Source: Streptomyces sp. PH10-H1
Lineage (GTDB): Bacteria; Actinomycetota; Actinomycetes; Streptomycetales; Streptomycetaceae
Reading direction: 5' to 3'
DNA length: 64,000 bases
Assembly: GCF_030063355.1 (NCBI RefSeq)
Contig: NZ_JASISZ010000008.1
Location: 53,346-117,345 of the forward strand
The first letter of the stretch is position 1. Every line of letters starts with the position of its first letter. A model generated the notes under the pieces. It made no database searches and was not told where the DNA came from. It saw nothing but the letters and a program-made list of their open reading frames with translations. Both the position numbers and the translations under genes were made by a program. Positions 1 to 10,263 of this stretch are shown here, one piece after another.

Positions 1-26
1 GCCCGGCACCAGTCATGGCGCCGGGC
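1..26 (-). terminator. Hairpin downstream of the EF-hand gene
   Basis: A 7-bp stem (1-7 with 20-26), one mismatch, two further pairs and the loop AGTCAT lie 15 bases past the stop of the EF-hand gene. It is a plausible terminator. The window edge hides what lies beyond. Confidence 0.5.
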
Positions 27-41
27 CCCACTCGCGCGCTG

Positions 42-254
42 TCAGCCCTGCACCTTGGCCCAGAACTCGTCCCAGGAGAGGTGTCCGTCGTTGTCGGTGT
101 CGTCGGCGTTGATCACGGCCTGAGCGACCGACTCGGTGGCGTAGAAGTCGCCGAGCTCAGCCATCACCTTCTTGTACTCAGCCGCGGAGATCCGACCGTC
201 CTTGTTGATGTCGTACCGGTCGAAGGCCCTCTTCGCTGCCTCGATGTCCGCCAC
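42..254 (-). CDS. Small EF-hand calcium-binding protein (Cab/calerythrin type)
   Basis: This 70-residue cytoplasmic protein has two EF-hand loops. The first reads DINKDGRISAAE and the second DTDNDGHLSWDE; each has Asp/Asn at loop positions 1, 3 and 5, Gly at 6 and Glu at 12, so both should bind Ca2+. There is no signal peptide or membrane segment. Streptomyces encode several such small Ca2+ sensors or buffers, implicated in Ca2+ effects on spore germination and aerial growth; that role is family knowledge and is not shown here. The gene stands alone, divergent from the TetR gene, and a hairpin follows it. Product confidence is high; physiological role is unknown. Confidence 0.9.
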   Translation of the reverse strand: MADIEAAKRAFDRYDINKDGRISAAEYKKVMAELGDFYATESVAQAVINADDTDNDGHLSWDEFWAKVQG

Positions 255-325
255 GTGACCCGCCCCTTCTCTGTGCCTGATTGACGGGCTCAGATTATCG
301 GGAATTCCACCCTGAAGAATAAGTG

Positions 326-354
326 CGACCGGTCGGTCTTCTTTCTGTTAGGGT
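326..354 (+). promoter_or_regulatory. Putative leaderless promoter with palindromic operator for the TetR gene
   Basis: CGACCGGTCG (326-335) is a perfect 10-bp palindrome. TAGGGT (349-354) ends 6 nt before the ATG at 361, which fits a -10 box for a leaderless transcript. The palindrome sits near the -35 position, a typical autorepression site for TetR proteins. This is inference from sequence alone. Confidence 0.45.
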
Positions 355-360
355 GATCGT

Positions 361-1005
361 ATGACAGACAGCGAGCGGCCCGACGGCAGGCGCGTGCGCG
401 GGCAGCGGATGCGGGAGGCGGTGCTGGACACCGCCGTGGCGCTCGCCTCGGTGGACGGTCTCGACGGCTTGTCGCTGGCGCGGCTGTCCGGGGCGCTCGG
501 AGTGAGCAAGTCCGGGCTGTTCACCCACTGGCGGGACAAGGAGCAACTCCAGCTCGACGTGGTCGACCGGGCCCGTAAGCAGTGGGGAGCGCTCGTCGTC
601 CGGCCCGCACTGGATGCGCCGGCCGGGGTGCGGCGGCTGTTCGCGCTGCACGAGGCGCGGCTGGCCTTCTACGCCGACGACGTACTGCCCGGCGGCTGCT
701 TCTTCGCCGCCGTGCAGCCGGAGTTCGACGACCGGCCGGGCGCGGTGCGCGACCGTGTCGCACAGTCGATCGCCGAGTGGATGCGGTACATCGAGAGTCT
801 CGTCGATGAGGCCGTCGCGTGCGGTGACCTGCGCGCGGACGTGAACGCCGCGCAGCTCGCGTTCGAGATCGACGCGCTCGGCGAGGCCGTCGTCACCCAC
901 TCCCGGCTCATGGACCGGGCCGCCGTCTTCACCCACGCGCACCGGGCCGTCCTGGAACGGCTCAGAGCCTGCTGCACCGATCCTTCGATCCTCCGGGAGA
1001 GCTGA
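361..1005 (+). CDS. TetR/AcrR family transcriptional regulator
   Basis: This 214-residue protein has an N-terminal TetR DNA-binding domain (about residues 12-60): a helix starting MREAVLDTAVALA, then LARLSGALGVSKSGLFTHWRDKEQL, the recognition-helix signature. The C-terminal two thirds form a ligand-binding domain resembling TetR C-terminal family 39 (the FAADVLPGGCFF-like stretch). The stop is 3 nt before the GTG of the downstream thioesterase, so the two are co-transcribed and the regulator probably controls this pair. The ligand is unknown; an acyl-CoA or acyl compound would fit the partner, as inference. Confidence 0.88.
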   Translation: MTDSERPDGRRVRGQRMREAVLDTAVALASVDGLDGLSLARLSGALGVSKSGLFTHWRDKEQLQLDVVDRARKQWGALVVRPALDAPAGVRRLFALHEARLAFYADDVLPGGCFFAAVQPEFDDRPGAVRDRVAQSIAEWMRYIESLVDEAVACGDLRADVNAAQLAFEIDALGEAVVTHSRLMDRAAVFTHAHRAVLERLRACCTDPSILRES

Positions 1006-1008
1006 ACC

Positions 1009-1497
1009 GTGACCACCATCGCCCCGCCTCACCCCGCACCGACCGCGCCCGGCCCGCAGCCCGCGCAGATCCTGCCCGTCCAGATCCACTTCGACGACCT
1101 GGACGCCCTGGGCATGGTCCATAACGCCCGCTACGCGCTCTTCATCGAGCGCGCGATCACCGCCTACTGGGTCGACCGGGGCTGGTCGTTCACCGCCGAC
1201 CGCTCCCAGTTCGACGACACCTTCCTCGCCGTCCGCGAGTTCCGGATCGAGTACCTGGCGCCGATCCTCGGCGCGGGCGACGCGGCCGTGCACATCTGGA
1301 TCGAGCACCTGGGGCGCACCAGCGTGGTGTACGGCTTCCGCGTCCTGTCCGCCGACCACCAGGTGGTGCACGCGGAGGGCCTGCGCGCCCAGGTCAAGCT
1401 GGACCCGGCCACCCTGCGCCCCAGCCCGCTGAGTGACGAGCTGCGCGCGGCGGCGATCCCGCTCATGCGCCGGCCGCCGGCACCGGCCCCGCGCTGA
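1009..1497 (+). CDS. Acyl-CoA thioesterase, hotdog fold (4HBT family)
   Basis: The 162-residue protein begins at GTG, 3 nt after the TetR stop. After a proline-rich N-terminal tail of about 25 residues it shows the 4-hydroxybenzoyl-CoA thioesterase pattern: IHFDDLDALGMVHNARYALF, where the Asp of DxxGMVHN is the usual catalytic residue, followed by the FIER helix and RIEYLAPI strand. It should hydrolyse an acyl-CoA thioester in the cytoplasm. Substrate chain length cannot be told from sequence. Its coupling to a TetR regulator suggests induction by an acyl compound. Confidence 0.88.
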   Translation: MTTIAPPHPAPTAPGPQPAQILPVQIHFDDLDALGMVHNARYALFIERAITAYWVDRGWSFTADRSQFDDTFLAVREFRIEYLAPILGAGDAAVHIWIEHLGRTSVVYGFRVLSADHQVVHAEGLRAQVKLDPATLRPSPLSDELRAAAIPLMRRPPAPAPR

Positions 1498-1754
1498 CCC
1501 CTACGCTCCACAGCAGAGCGAATGGATCGAAAGCAAGATCGATACACCCCATATTCGCTGTTTACAAGGCAAGTGGCGCAGTTCACTCGCCTATATGCAA
1601 GAGGTTTGCGCCGATTATGATTAATTGCCCGAAATAAGGGTTTGCCTGCTCCCCGCCCCCTGTGCCAGAGTCGGGTCCAACGGCCCCCTTTGACCCGGGC
1701 TGAGCCGTTCCCAAGGCGCCGCGGACCACACCCCCCCCTTGCTCCGCGGCGGTA
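1498..1754. other. Intergenic region with an AT-rich stretch
   Basis: Between the thioesterase and the convergent terminator there is no convincing gene. Bases about 1510-1645 are clearly richer in A and T than the surroundings and include CATATTCG, TATATGC and GATTATGATTAATTG. In-frame translations there have no family features and poor codon bias. It could hold a promoter or small RNA, or be remnant DNA. Confidence 0.5.
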
Positions 1755-1801
1755 CGAAGAGGCCCTCACGCTGTCGCTCAACGACACCGAGGGCCTCTTC
1801 G
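1755..1801. terminator. Bidirectional terminator hairpin
   Basis: A perfect 13-bp inverted repeat (1755-1767 CGAAGAGGCCCTC, 1789-1801 GAGGGCCTCTTCG) encloses a loop that contains a second small stem (TGTCG/CGACA). It lies between the converging thioesterase and ATP-binding genes and can serve both. Confidence 0.75.
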
Positions 1802-1810
1802 CGTTGCGCG

Positions 1811-1870
1811 GGCACAGGCGTGGGCACAGGCGTGGGCACAGGCGTGGGCACAGGCGTGGGCACAGGCGTG
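1811..1870. repeat. Five tandem copies of a 12-bp unit
   Basis: GGCACAGGCGTG is repeated five times without variation between the terminator and the stop codon (1894) of the ATP-binding gene. It is untranslated in both flanking genes. The perfect identity suggests recent replication slippage. Confidence 0.95.
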
Positions 1871-1893
1871 GGCGAGCTCAGCGTTGGGCGATG

Positions 1894-2388
1894 TCAGCGG
1901 TCCATGACGCGCAGCTCGAACCACGTCGTCTTGCCGCGCGGCTGGAGGTCCACGCCCCAGCGGTCGGAGAGCTTGTCGACCAGGAAGAGACCGCGGCCGC
2001 TGACGTCGAGTTCCCGGACCGGCAGCAAGCAGGGCAGCGCGCGCGAGGGATCGCGGACCTCGACCCGGATCCAGCCGCGGCGGTGCAGCATACGGATCCC
2101 GAAGGTGCGGGCACCGGTGTGCCGGACGGCGTTGCCGACCAGTTCCGAGACCAGTAACTCGACGGTGTCGGCCAGCTGCGGAAGGGCCCACTGCCGCAGG
2201 ACCGAGACGGAGAGCCGGCGCGCGGTCGAGGCGGATTCCGGGCGCGAGGTCAGCCGGACCTCTCCCACCGAAGGATCGCCGACCAGATCGAGGGTCATGG
2301 CAGCCGACTCGTCGGCCGCCGCCGACGGCCACCCCGCAGCGGCGACGCTCACCCGCTGCGGTTGCTCGGATGCTCCCCGGCCCGCCAT
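1894..2388 (-). CDS. Anti-sigma-factor-like ATP-binding protein (HATPase_c, RsbW/SpoIIAB type)
   Basis: The 164-residue protein has a GHKL ATPase core from about residue 45: ELVGNAVRHTGA carries the N-box (Asn that coordinates Mg2+), VRDPSRALP stands at the G1 position, and SGRGLFLVDKLSDRWGV is the G2 box, followed by GKTTWFEL. Such proteins are single-domain serine kinases that phosphorylate anti-anti-sigma factors or sequester sigma factors; Streptomyces has dozens, most without assigned partners. The G1 box reads DPSR instead of the usual DxGxG, so kinase activity may be altered. No anti-anti-sigma gene is adjacent. A 12-bp tandem repeat and terminator follow it. Confidence 0.85.
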   Translation of the reverse strand: MAGRGASEQPQRVSVAAAGWPSAAADESAAMTLDLVGDPSVGEVRLTSRPESASTARRLSVSVLRQWALPQLADTVELLVSELVGNAVRHTGARTFGIRMLHRRGWIRVEVRDPSRALPCLLPVRELDVSGRGLFLVDKLSDRWGVDLQPRGKTTWFELRVMDR

Positions 2389-2568
2389 GCGTTCATCATG
2401 GCCGCACAGGAGGTGGTTCGGGGGGTATCCGGGCGAATTGGCCGACCGGAATGAAGGGTTCCATAAGCGAGTTCAGGCATATGCCATCGGCATTGATCAC
2501 ACTTCAGAAGCCCTGATGACCTGCAGTGATGATGCGTTGACGATCAGCGACGACCGGCTTGGGGCGGA

Positions 2569-2601
2569 GATTCCTTAAGGTTCACTTAAGATTGCCTTAA
2601 G
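2569..2601. repeat. Three consecutive 11-nt direct repeats ending in CTTAAG
   Basis: GATTCCTTAAG, GTTCACTTAAG and ATTGCCTTAAG follow one another without a gap. The three CTTAAG palindromes are exactly 11 bp apart, one helical turn. OmpR-family regulators such as PhoP bind 11-nt direct repeats in Streptomyces, and the middle unit begins GTTCA like a PHO-box unit. The array lies 180 bp upstream of the minus-strand ATP-binding gene and 42 bp past the enoyl-CoA hydratase stop. Confidence 0.8.
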
Positions 2602-2642
2602 GCCCCCCACCCAGCCGGCGGTCCCGTCAATAGGCCGTCCGG

Positions 2643-3410
2643 CTAACGGAATTTGGCCTTGCCCGGCCCTTCCTCGACGAAGCTGCGCATCCCGGTCTCC
2701 CGGTCCGCCGTCGCGAACAGCCCGGCGAACAGAGCGCGTTCGATGGTCAGTCCGGTCTCCAGATCCGTCTCCAGACCGCTGTCGACCGCTTCCTTCGCCG
2801 CGCGCAGCGCGTACGCGGGGCCGCGGGCGAGACGTTCCGCCCAGGCGCGCGCCTCGGCGTACACCTGGTCGGCGGGGACGACCCGGTCGGCCAGGCCGAT
2901 GGCCAGCGCCTCCTCGGCCTTCACCATCCGGCCGGTGAAGATCAGGTCCTTGGCCCGCGACGGGCCCACCAGCCGCGTCAGCCGCTGGGTGCCGCCCGCG
3001 CCCGGGATCAGGCCGAGCAGGATCTCCGGCTGGCCCAGCTTGGCGTTCTCCGCCACGATGCGGATGTCGGCGCAGAGCGCCAGCTCGCACCCGCCGCCCA
3101 GCGCGTAGCCGTTGACCGCGGCGACCACCGGCTTGGGGATGCGGGCCACCGCCGTGAAGGACTCCTGCAGCGCGCGCGACCGGTCGACCATGTCCTCGTA
3201 GGACATGGCCTGCATCTCCTTGATGTCCGCGCCGGCCGCGAACACCTTCTCCCCGCCCCAGACGATCACGGCGCGCACATCGTCGCGCCGCGCCGCCTCC
3301 TCCGCGACCACCCGCAGCCGGTCCTGGGTGGCGATGTCCAGTGCGTTCATCGGCGGACGGTCCAGGCGGATCGTGCCGACGCCTTCGGCGACTTCGAGGC
3401 TCACAGTCAT
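2643..3410 (-). CDS. Enoyl-CoA hydratase/isomerase family protein
   Basis: The 255-residue crotonase-fold protein is full length for the family. Signature elements are AAGADIKEM (oxyanion-hole region, about residues 60-68), NGYALGGGCELALCADIRI with the first catalytic Glu, and AKLGQPEILLGLIPGAGGTQRL with the second catalytic Glu. It should hydrate trans-2-enoyl-CoA to 3-hydroxyacyl-CoA in beta-oxidation. The C-terminus FVEEGPGKAKFR is typical of actinobacterial copies. It is a single gene convergent with nothing and 110 bp downstream of an L,D-transpeptidase gene on the same strand. Confidence 0.92.
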   Translation of the reverse strand: MTVSLEVAEGVGTIRLDRPPMNALDIATQDRLRVVAEEAARRDDVRAVIVWGGEKVFAAGADIKEMQAMSYEDMVDRSRALQESFTAVARIPKPVVAAVNGYALGGGCELALCADIRIVAENAKLGQPEILLGLIPGAGGTQRLTRLVGPSRAKDLIFTGRMVKAEEALAIGLADRVVPADQVYAEARAWAERLARGPAYALRAAKEAVDSGLETDLETGLTIERALFAGLFATADRETGMRSFVEEGPGKAKFR

Positions 3411-3520
3411 GTTCCGGAGACTACTTCGCCGGGCGGGCCCGAAGAACAGGGCCGCCCGGCGACGGAGGTCACATCCGCCGGCCGGCAGATCGACAGGCCG
3501 GCAGGTCAGCTGTCAGACGG

Positions 3521-4777
3521 TCAGCTGGTCCACTCGCTCCACGGGAGGTTCCAGCCGTTGAGGCCGTTGTACCACTGCACGGTCTTGTCCTTGGAGTTGA
3601 TCACCTGGACCACGTCGCCGGCGATCGACTGGTTGTAGAACCAGGCCGCCGGAGTGGACGGGTCACCGGCGCCCCGGCTGTCGGACAGGCCCACGCAGCC
3701 GTGGCTGGCGTTGGAGTTGCCGAACACCGACTTTTCCGCCCAGTAGTTGCCGTGGATGAAGGTGCCCGAGTTCGTCAGGCGCATCGCGTGCGGCACGTCC
3801 TTGATGTCGTACTCACCGCCGAAGCCGACCGTGTCACCGTTCATCCGGGTCACCTCGTACTTCTCGGTGATCACCATCTTGCCGTTGTACGTGGTGGTGG
3901 CCGGCGCGCCCGAGGTGATCGGGATGGTGCGCAGGACCTGGCCGTCACGCGTGACGGTCATGGTGTGTTTCGCGGCGTCGACCACGCTGACCTGGCTGCG
4001 GCCGACGGTGAAGTGCACGTCCTTCTTCTGGGTGCCGTAGACGCCGGGGGCGCCCTCGACACCGTCGAGACGCAGGCTCAGCGTGACCTTGGTGCCCGCC
4101 GCCCAGTACGACTCGGGGCGCAGGAAGAGCTGATCGTTGCCGTTCCAGTGGCCCTTGACCTCGATGGCCGGGGAGGTGGTGACCTGGACGGCGTCCTCGA
4201 CGGCCTTCTTGTTGGTGATCCCCCGGTTGAAGTTGAGGTAGATCTCCATGCCGACGCCGACCGTCTGGCCGTTCTCCGGCGTGTAGAAGCCGACGAAGGA
4301 ATCCTTCGGCGTGATCGTCGTGAACGTCGCGTGCTTCGCGGACGCACGGCCGTCACTATCCTTGGCGATCGCGTCCACCGTGTACTTGGTGGAGGTGCCC
4401 AGGTGCTCGGACGGCGCCCAGCTGGCGCCGTCGGCGGCTGTCTCGCCCTTGACCGCGGTGCCCTTGTCGTCCTTGACGATGACGGAGGTGAGCTTGCCGC
4501 TCGCGGCCGAAACCTTCAGGACGCCATTGGTGGCGACGTCGTTCGCGCCGTCCTTCGGCATGATGGTGACCAGCGCGGACGAGGCCTTGTTGTCCGCTGT
4601 CGCTGTGGCCTTCGCGCCGGCCGGCTTGCCGGCGGTACCGCCGCTGCCGCCGTTGTTCGTACTGCCGCCGCCACCACACGCGGTGGCCAACAGCAGCAGC
4701 GCCCCCAGCGCCAGTGCCAGCACGGTGTGCCTGGCGCCCGGCGCCGCCTGTATCGGCTTCAACTCTCTACTCCCCAC
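3521..4777 (-). CDS. L,D-transpeptidase lipoprotein (Ig-like plus YkuD domains), copy 1
   Basis: The 418-residue protein starts with a lipoprotein signal ending in the lipobox LLATAC, so it is predicted to be anchored outside the membrane. A Gly/Asn/Ala linker leads to two bacterial Ig-like domains (about residues 60-260) and then a YkuD catalytic domain. The active-site motif HGNYW...SHGCVGL places the nucleophilic Cys at about residue 361. This is the Mycobacterium LdtMt2-like layout, which forms 3-3 cross-links in peptidoglycan and resists classical beta-lactams. The last residues (NGWNLPWSEWTS) form the family's aromatic C-terminal tail. A close paralogue lies directly upstream on the same strand. 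Confidence 0.93.
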   Translation of the reverse strand: MGSRELKPIQAAPGARHTVLALALGALLLLATACGGGGSTNNGGSGGTAGKPAGAKATATADNKASSALVTIMPKDGANDVATNGVLKVSAASGKLTSVIVKDDKGTAVKGETAADGASWAPSEHLGTSTKYTVDAIAKDSDGRASAKHATFTTITPKDSFVGFYTPENGQTVGVGMEIYLNFNRGITNKKAVEDAVQVTTSPAIEVKGHWNGNDQLFLRPESYWAAGTKVTLSLRLDGVEGAPGVYGTQKKDVHFTVGRSQVSVVDAAKHTMTVTRDGQVLRTIPITSGAPATTTYNGKMVITEKYEVTRMNGDTVGFGGEYDIKDVPHAMRLTNSGTFIHGNYWAEKSVFGNSNASHGCVGLSDSRGAGDPSTPAAWFYNQSIAGDVVQVINSKDKTVQWYNGLNGWNLPWSEWTS

Positions 4778-5018
4778 TCACACGGCCGCCCGCCCACGCG
4801 TCCGAAATGCCCACCTGCGGCGCTCCCGTAGCGATTCTGCCCGGCCGATCCGACCCTGACCCCCCTGCACGTGGCCGCTGCAGAGCCGCTGACGGCTTCT
4901 GCGCGCTTTTCGCTCACGCAAGCGACAGATAATCACACGCGGGGTGGGCCCTGTGACACGGGAATGTCACCGTTCAGTCCCAGTCGGCTGTGAGGACGGC
5001 GAAGGGCCGGAAACGGAA

Positions 5019-5048
5019 CCGGGACCGGTCCGTTGGGACCGGTCCCGG
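5019..5048 (-). terminator. Terminator hairpin after transpeptidase copy 2
   Basis: A perfect 13-bp stem (5019-5031 CCGGGACCGGTCC with 5036-5048) and the loop GTTG lie 42 bases past the stop of the second transpeptidase. The rest of 4778-5089 holds the upstream region of copy 1 and no gene. Confidence 0.7.
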
Positions 5049-5089
5049 TGGGGCCGTGGAGGGTGGGGCGTCAGGTGGCGGTACCGGTC

Positions 5090-6328
5090 TCAGGCGAGGG
5101 CTGAGCCCGCGCTCCAGTCCCGCCAGCCGAGGTTCCAGCCGCCCATGCCGTTGTCCGCCGCGACCGTGCGGTCATGGGAGTTGACCACCTCGACGACGTC
5201 ACCGACGAGGGAGTGCTCGAAGAGCCACCCCGCGGGCGTCGTGGAGCCGCCGCCCTTCACATCGGCGAGCCCGATGCAGCCATGGCTGGTGTTGGTGACG
5301 CCGAAGGTCCCTGCAGCGGCCCAGTAGTTGCCGTGCAGGAAGGTCCCGGAGCGGGTGAGGCGCATGGCGTGGGGGACATCCGGAATGTCGTACTCGCCGC
5401 CGAAACCGACCGTCTGGCCGTTCATCCGGGTGAGGGCGAGCTTCTCCGCGATCACCATGATGCCGTTGTACGTGGGATGCGCCGGGCTGCCGGCCGAGAC
5501 CGGCAGCGTCCGGAACACCTGGCCGCCGCGCCGGACCGTCAGAGTGTGGGCGTCCGCGTCGACCGTGCCGGTCTGGTCGCGGCCGATCGAGAACCGGACA
5601 TCCTTCGACTGCGTCCCGTAGACGCCGACGGCGCCCTCGACGTCCTTCAGCCGCAGGGACATCGTCACCTCGGTGCCGGACTGCCAGTACCGCCGCGGGC
5701 GAAGGTCGAGGCGCCGGCCGCCGAACCAGTGCGCGGCCACCTCGACCGCGGGCTTCGCGTGGACCCTGATCGCGCGCTCGACGGCCGCACGGTCAGTGAC
5801 CGGCTGGTTGAAGTTGATGGAGATGATCATGCCGGTGCCGACGGTGGAGCCGGCCTCCGGCGTGTAGAAGCCGATGAGCTTGTGCTTGGGCACCCGGGTG
5901 GTGAACACCGCGTGCTTGGCGGCCCGCCGTCCCGCGCCGTCCACCGCGTAGGCGTCCACCGTGTACTGGGTGGAGAGCGCCAGCTTGCCCGTCGGCAGCC
6001 AGCTGCGGCGGTCCGCCGCGAGAGCGCCCCCGACCGGGACGCCATCGGCGCTCGCCGCCTTGACCTGGGTCAACTCGCCCTTGTCCACCCCGACCTTGAG
6101 GTGCCCGTCGGGCAGCACATCGTGCGCGGCATCGTTCGGCGTGATGGTGATGACCGCCTCCGACACCGTCGGAACGCTCTCGGTGGTACGGGCTCCGGCG
6201 TCATCGGTACTGCCGCCCCCGCTTCCGTTCCCCGGCCCGGCCCCGCATCCGGCGAGCAGCCCGCCGAGTACTACCGCTCCAACCAGTCCCGCCCCTGCGC
6301 GCAGGGCGCGGCTCACCACATTCGTCAC
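5090..6328 (-). CDS. L,D-transpeptidase lipoprotein (Ig-like plus YkuD domains), copy 2
   Basis: The 412-residue paralogue of the neighbouring gene has the same layout: lipobox LLAGC after a short hydrophobic signal, two Ig-like domains, then a YkuD domain with HGNYWAA...SHGCIGL and the catalytic Cys at about residue 351. The two proteins share long runs such as the NGQTVGFGGEYDIPDVPHAMRL region (copy 1 differs slightly), so they arose by tandem duplication. Both should act on cell-wall cross-linking outside the membrane. A hairpin separates the genes, so they may be expressed separately. The C-terminus is slightly longer (AGSALA). Confidence 0.93.
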   Translation of the reverse strand: MTNVVSRALRAGAGLVGAVVLGGLLAGCGAGPGNGSGGGSTDDAGARTTESVPTVSEAVITITPNDAAHDVLPDGHLKVGVDKGELTQVKAASADGVPVGGALAADRRSWLPTGKLALSTQYTVDAYAVDGAGRRAAKHAVFTTRVPKHKLIGFYTPEAGSTVGTGMIISINFNQPVTDRAAVERAIRVHAKPAVEVAAHWFGGRRLDLRPRRYWQSGTEVTMSLRLKDVEGAVGVYGTQSKDVRFSIGRDQTGTVDADAHTLTVRRGGQVFRTLPVSAGSPAHPTYNGIMVIAEKLALTRMNGQTVGFGGEYDIPDVPHAMRLTRSGTFLHGNYWAAAGTFGVTNTSHGCIGLADVKGGGSTTPAGWLFEHSLVGDVVEVVNSHDRTVAADNGMGGWNLGWRDWSAGSALA

Positions 6329-6585
6329 GCATAGTCAACGAGACCGCCGCCCCCGGGAAACGCATGACCGTCTACCTGTACGGGTACGGGTACGGAACCG
6401 ATCACGCGTGTGACTCCACGCGTTCGGATGGGAAGGAATGCTGGTAGGACACGGTCACCGACCCGGCACGGGACGCCAGGGAGGGCCGCGCCCGGCCGTG
6501 ACTGTAGTGGGACACGTGTGGTTCCGCCGTACCGTGGCCGCGGGCGCGCATGGCCGGATCCTGTCGAGCCGCGGGAGGCGAACAC

Positions 6586-8889
<2,304 letters not shown>

Positions 8890-8940
8890 ACCCCCAAACC
8901 CCTGGACAGGAAGAATTGGTCCAGTCCACACTCGATCTCT

Positions 8941-10230
8941 GTGACATCCTCCGCGCCGCAGAAGTGCCTGGGCCGATCCGCCACCACCCCGCCGCCCGCG
9001 CCCCCGAAGCGCGGCGGGCTGTGGTCGGCCAACTTCCGGCTGTACTTCACCGCGCGGTCGATCGCCATGCTCGGGGACTCGATGCTGCCGGTGGCGATGG
9101 CCGCCGGGCTGCTGCAGTACGGCTACGGGGCCGGGGCCATCGGGCTGGTGATGGCGTCGTTCATGGGGTGCTTCGCGGGCCTGGTGATCTTCGGTGGGGT
9201 GATCGCGGACCGGTTCAACGCGCGACTGCTGATGATCGGCGCCGACGTCGTACGGCTGGGGATGATGTCACTGCTGGCCGCGCTGTTCTTCGCCGATCAC
9301 GTGGTGCTGTGGCAGGTGTGCGCGATCTCCGCGGTCAACGGTGTGGCCGCGGCGATGTTCCAGCCGGGGGTGGCCAGTACGGTGCCCCGGGTCGCGAGCG
9401 ATGTCCAGGGCGCCAACGGGGTCGTCAGGACCGCCGAGTCGATGATGGCGCTGGCCGGTCCCGCGCTCGCGGGGCTGCTGGTGGCGTTCGCGTCGCCGGG
9501 CGGGGTGATCACGGCGAACGCGGCCACGTTCGGAGTGAGCGCGGTCTGCCTGTTCCTGCTGCGGCTGCCGCCGGTCGCCCATGAGGGCGCAGGGCCGAGG
9601 GCCAGCACCTTCCGGGCCGATCTCGTCGAGGGCTGGCGCGAGTTCAGCGGCCGTCCCTGGATGTGGTCGGTCATCGTGATCTGGATGGTCTTCATGGTGA
9701 CGGTCATGGGTCCTGTGACACCGCTGTCGGCCGGCGAGATCCTGCCGGCGCACGGCCCGAAGGCGTACGGGCTGGTCAGTTCCTGCCTCGGCGCGGGAAC
9801 CGCGCTCGGGGCGCTGCTCGCGATGCGGTTCCGGTCGCGGTACCCGCTGCGGGCGGGGGCGGCCGCGCTGTTCGGCAGTGCCCTCTACCCGGCGTCCGTC
9901 GGCGCCCACCTGCCGATTCCGGCCATCTGCGGCTGCATCTTCGTCGCCGGCGCCTCGTGGGCCTACTGGGGCGTGAACTGGGCGACCAGCGTGCAGACCC
10001 AGGTGCCCGGCGAGATCCTGAACCGGATCCACGCCTACGAGGTCGCCGGGTCCGTCGCGATGATGCCGGTGGGCCAGGCGCTGTCGGGTCCCGCGGCCTC
10101 GGCGTTCGGCGCACGGCATGTGCTGCTGGCGGGCGGCGTGATGTCCGTGCTGGTCTGCGTGACGCTGCTGTCCGTACCGGCGATCCGCAATCTGCGGCGG
10201 GTGGCCGTACCGGCGGAGAAAACCGGATGA
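8941..10230 (+). CDS. MFS transporter (MFS_3/EntS-like)
   Basis: The 429-residue integral membrane protein shows about 12 hydrophobic segments beginning near residue 30 ([21 protein letters not shown]) and the cytoplasmic-loop motif [18 protein letters not shown] between TM2 and TM3. The central loop [24 protein letters not shown] is the usual hinge of this group. The GTG start lies 51 nt after glgX. It is probably a drug or metabolite exporter; the substrate is unknown. It precedes a two-gene ABC exporter on the same strand, so the three may form an efflux block, although the ABC gene has its own likely promoter. Confidence 0.85.
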   Translation: MTSSAPQKCLGRSATTPPPAPPKRGGLWSANFRLYFTARSIAMLGDSMLPVAMAAGLLQYGYGAGAIGLVMASFMGCFAGLVIFGGVIADRFNARLLMIGADVVRLGMMSLLAALFFADHVVLWQVCAISAVNGVAAAMFQPGVASTVPRVASDVQGANGVVRTAESMMALAGPALAGLLVAFASPGGVITANAATFGVSAVCLFLLRLPPVAHEGAGPRASTFRADLVEGWREFSGRPWMWSVIVIWMVFMVTVMGPVTPLSAGEILPAHGPKAYGLVSSCLGAGTALGALLAMRFRSRYPLRAGAAALFGSALYPASVGAHLPIPAICGCIFVAGASWAYWGVNWATSVQTQVPGEILNRIHAYEVAGSVAMMPVGQALSGPAASAFGARHVLLAGGVMSVLVCVTLLSVPAIRNLRRVAVPAEKTG

Positions 10231-10250
10231 GCGGTGTCGGTGGTCGCCCG

Positions 10251-10256
10251 TATCGT
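10251..10256 (+). promoter_or_regulatory. -10 box of a probable leaderless promoter
   Basis: TATCGT ends 7 nt before the ATG at 10264. No ribosome site precedes that ATG, so a leaderless transcript is the simplest reading and decides this start over the GTG at 10234. Confidence 0.5.
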
Positions 10257-10263
10257 CAAAACG

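Noticed and set aside
1811..1870. Tandem repeat as a possible CRISPR array
   Set aside because: Units are contiguous with no spacers and no cas genes nearby.
6550..6585. Upstream ATG start for glgX
   Set aside because: No ribosome site; GTG 6586 has GGGAGG at 7 nt.
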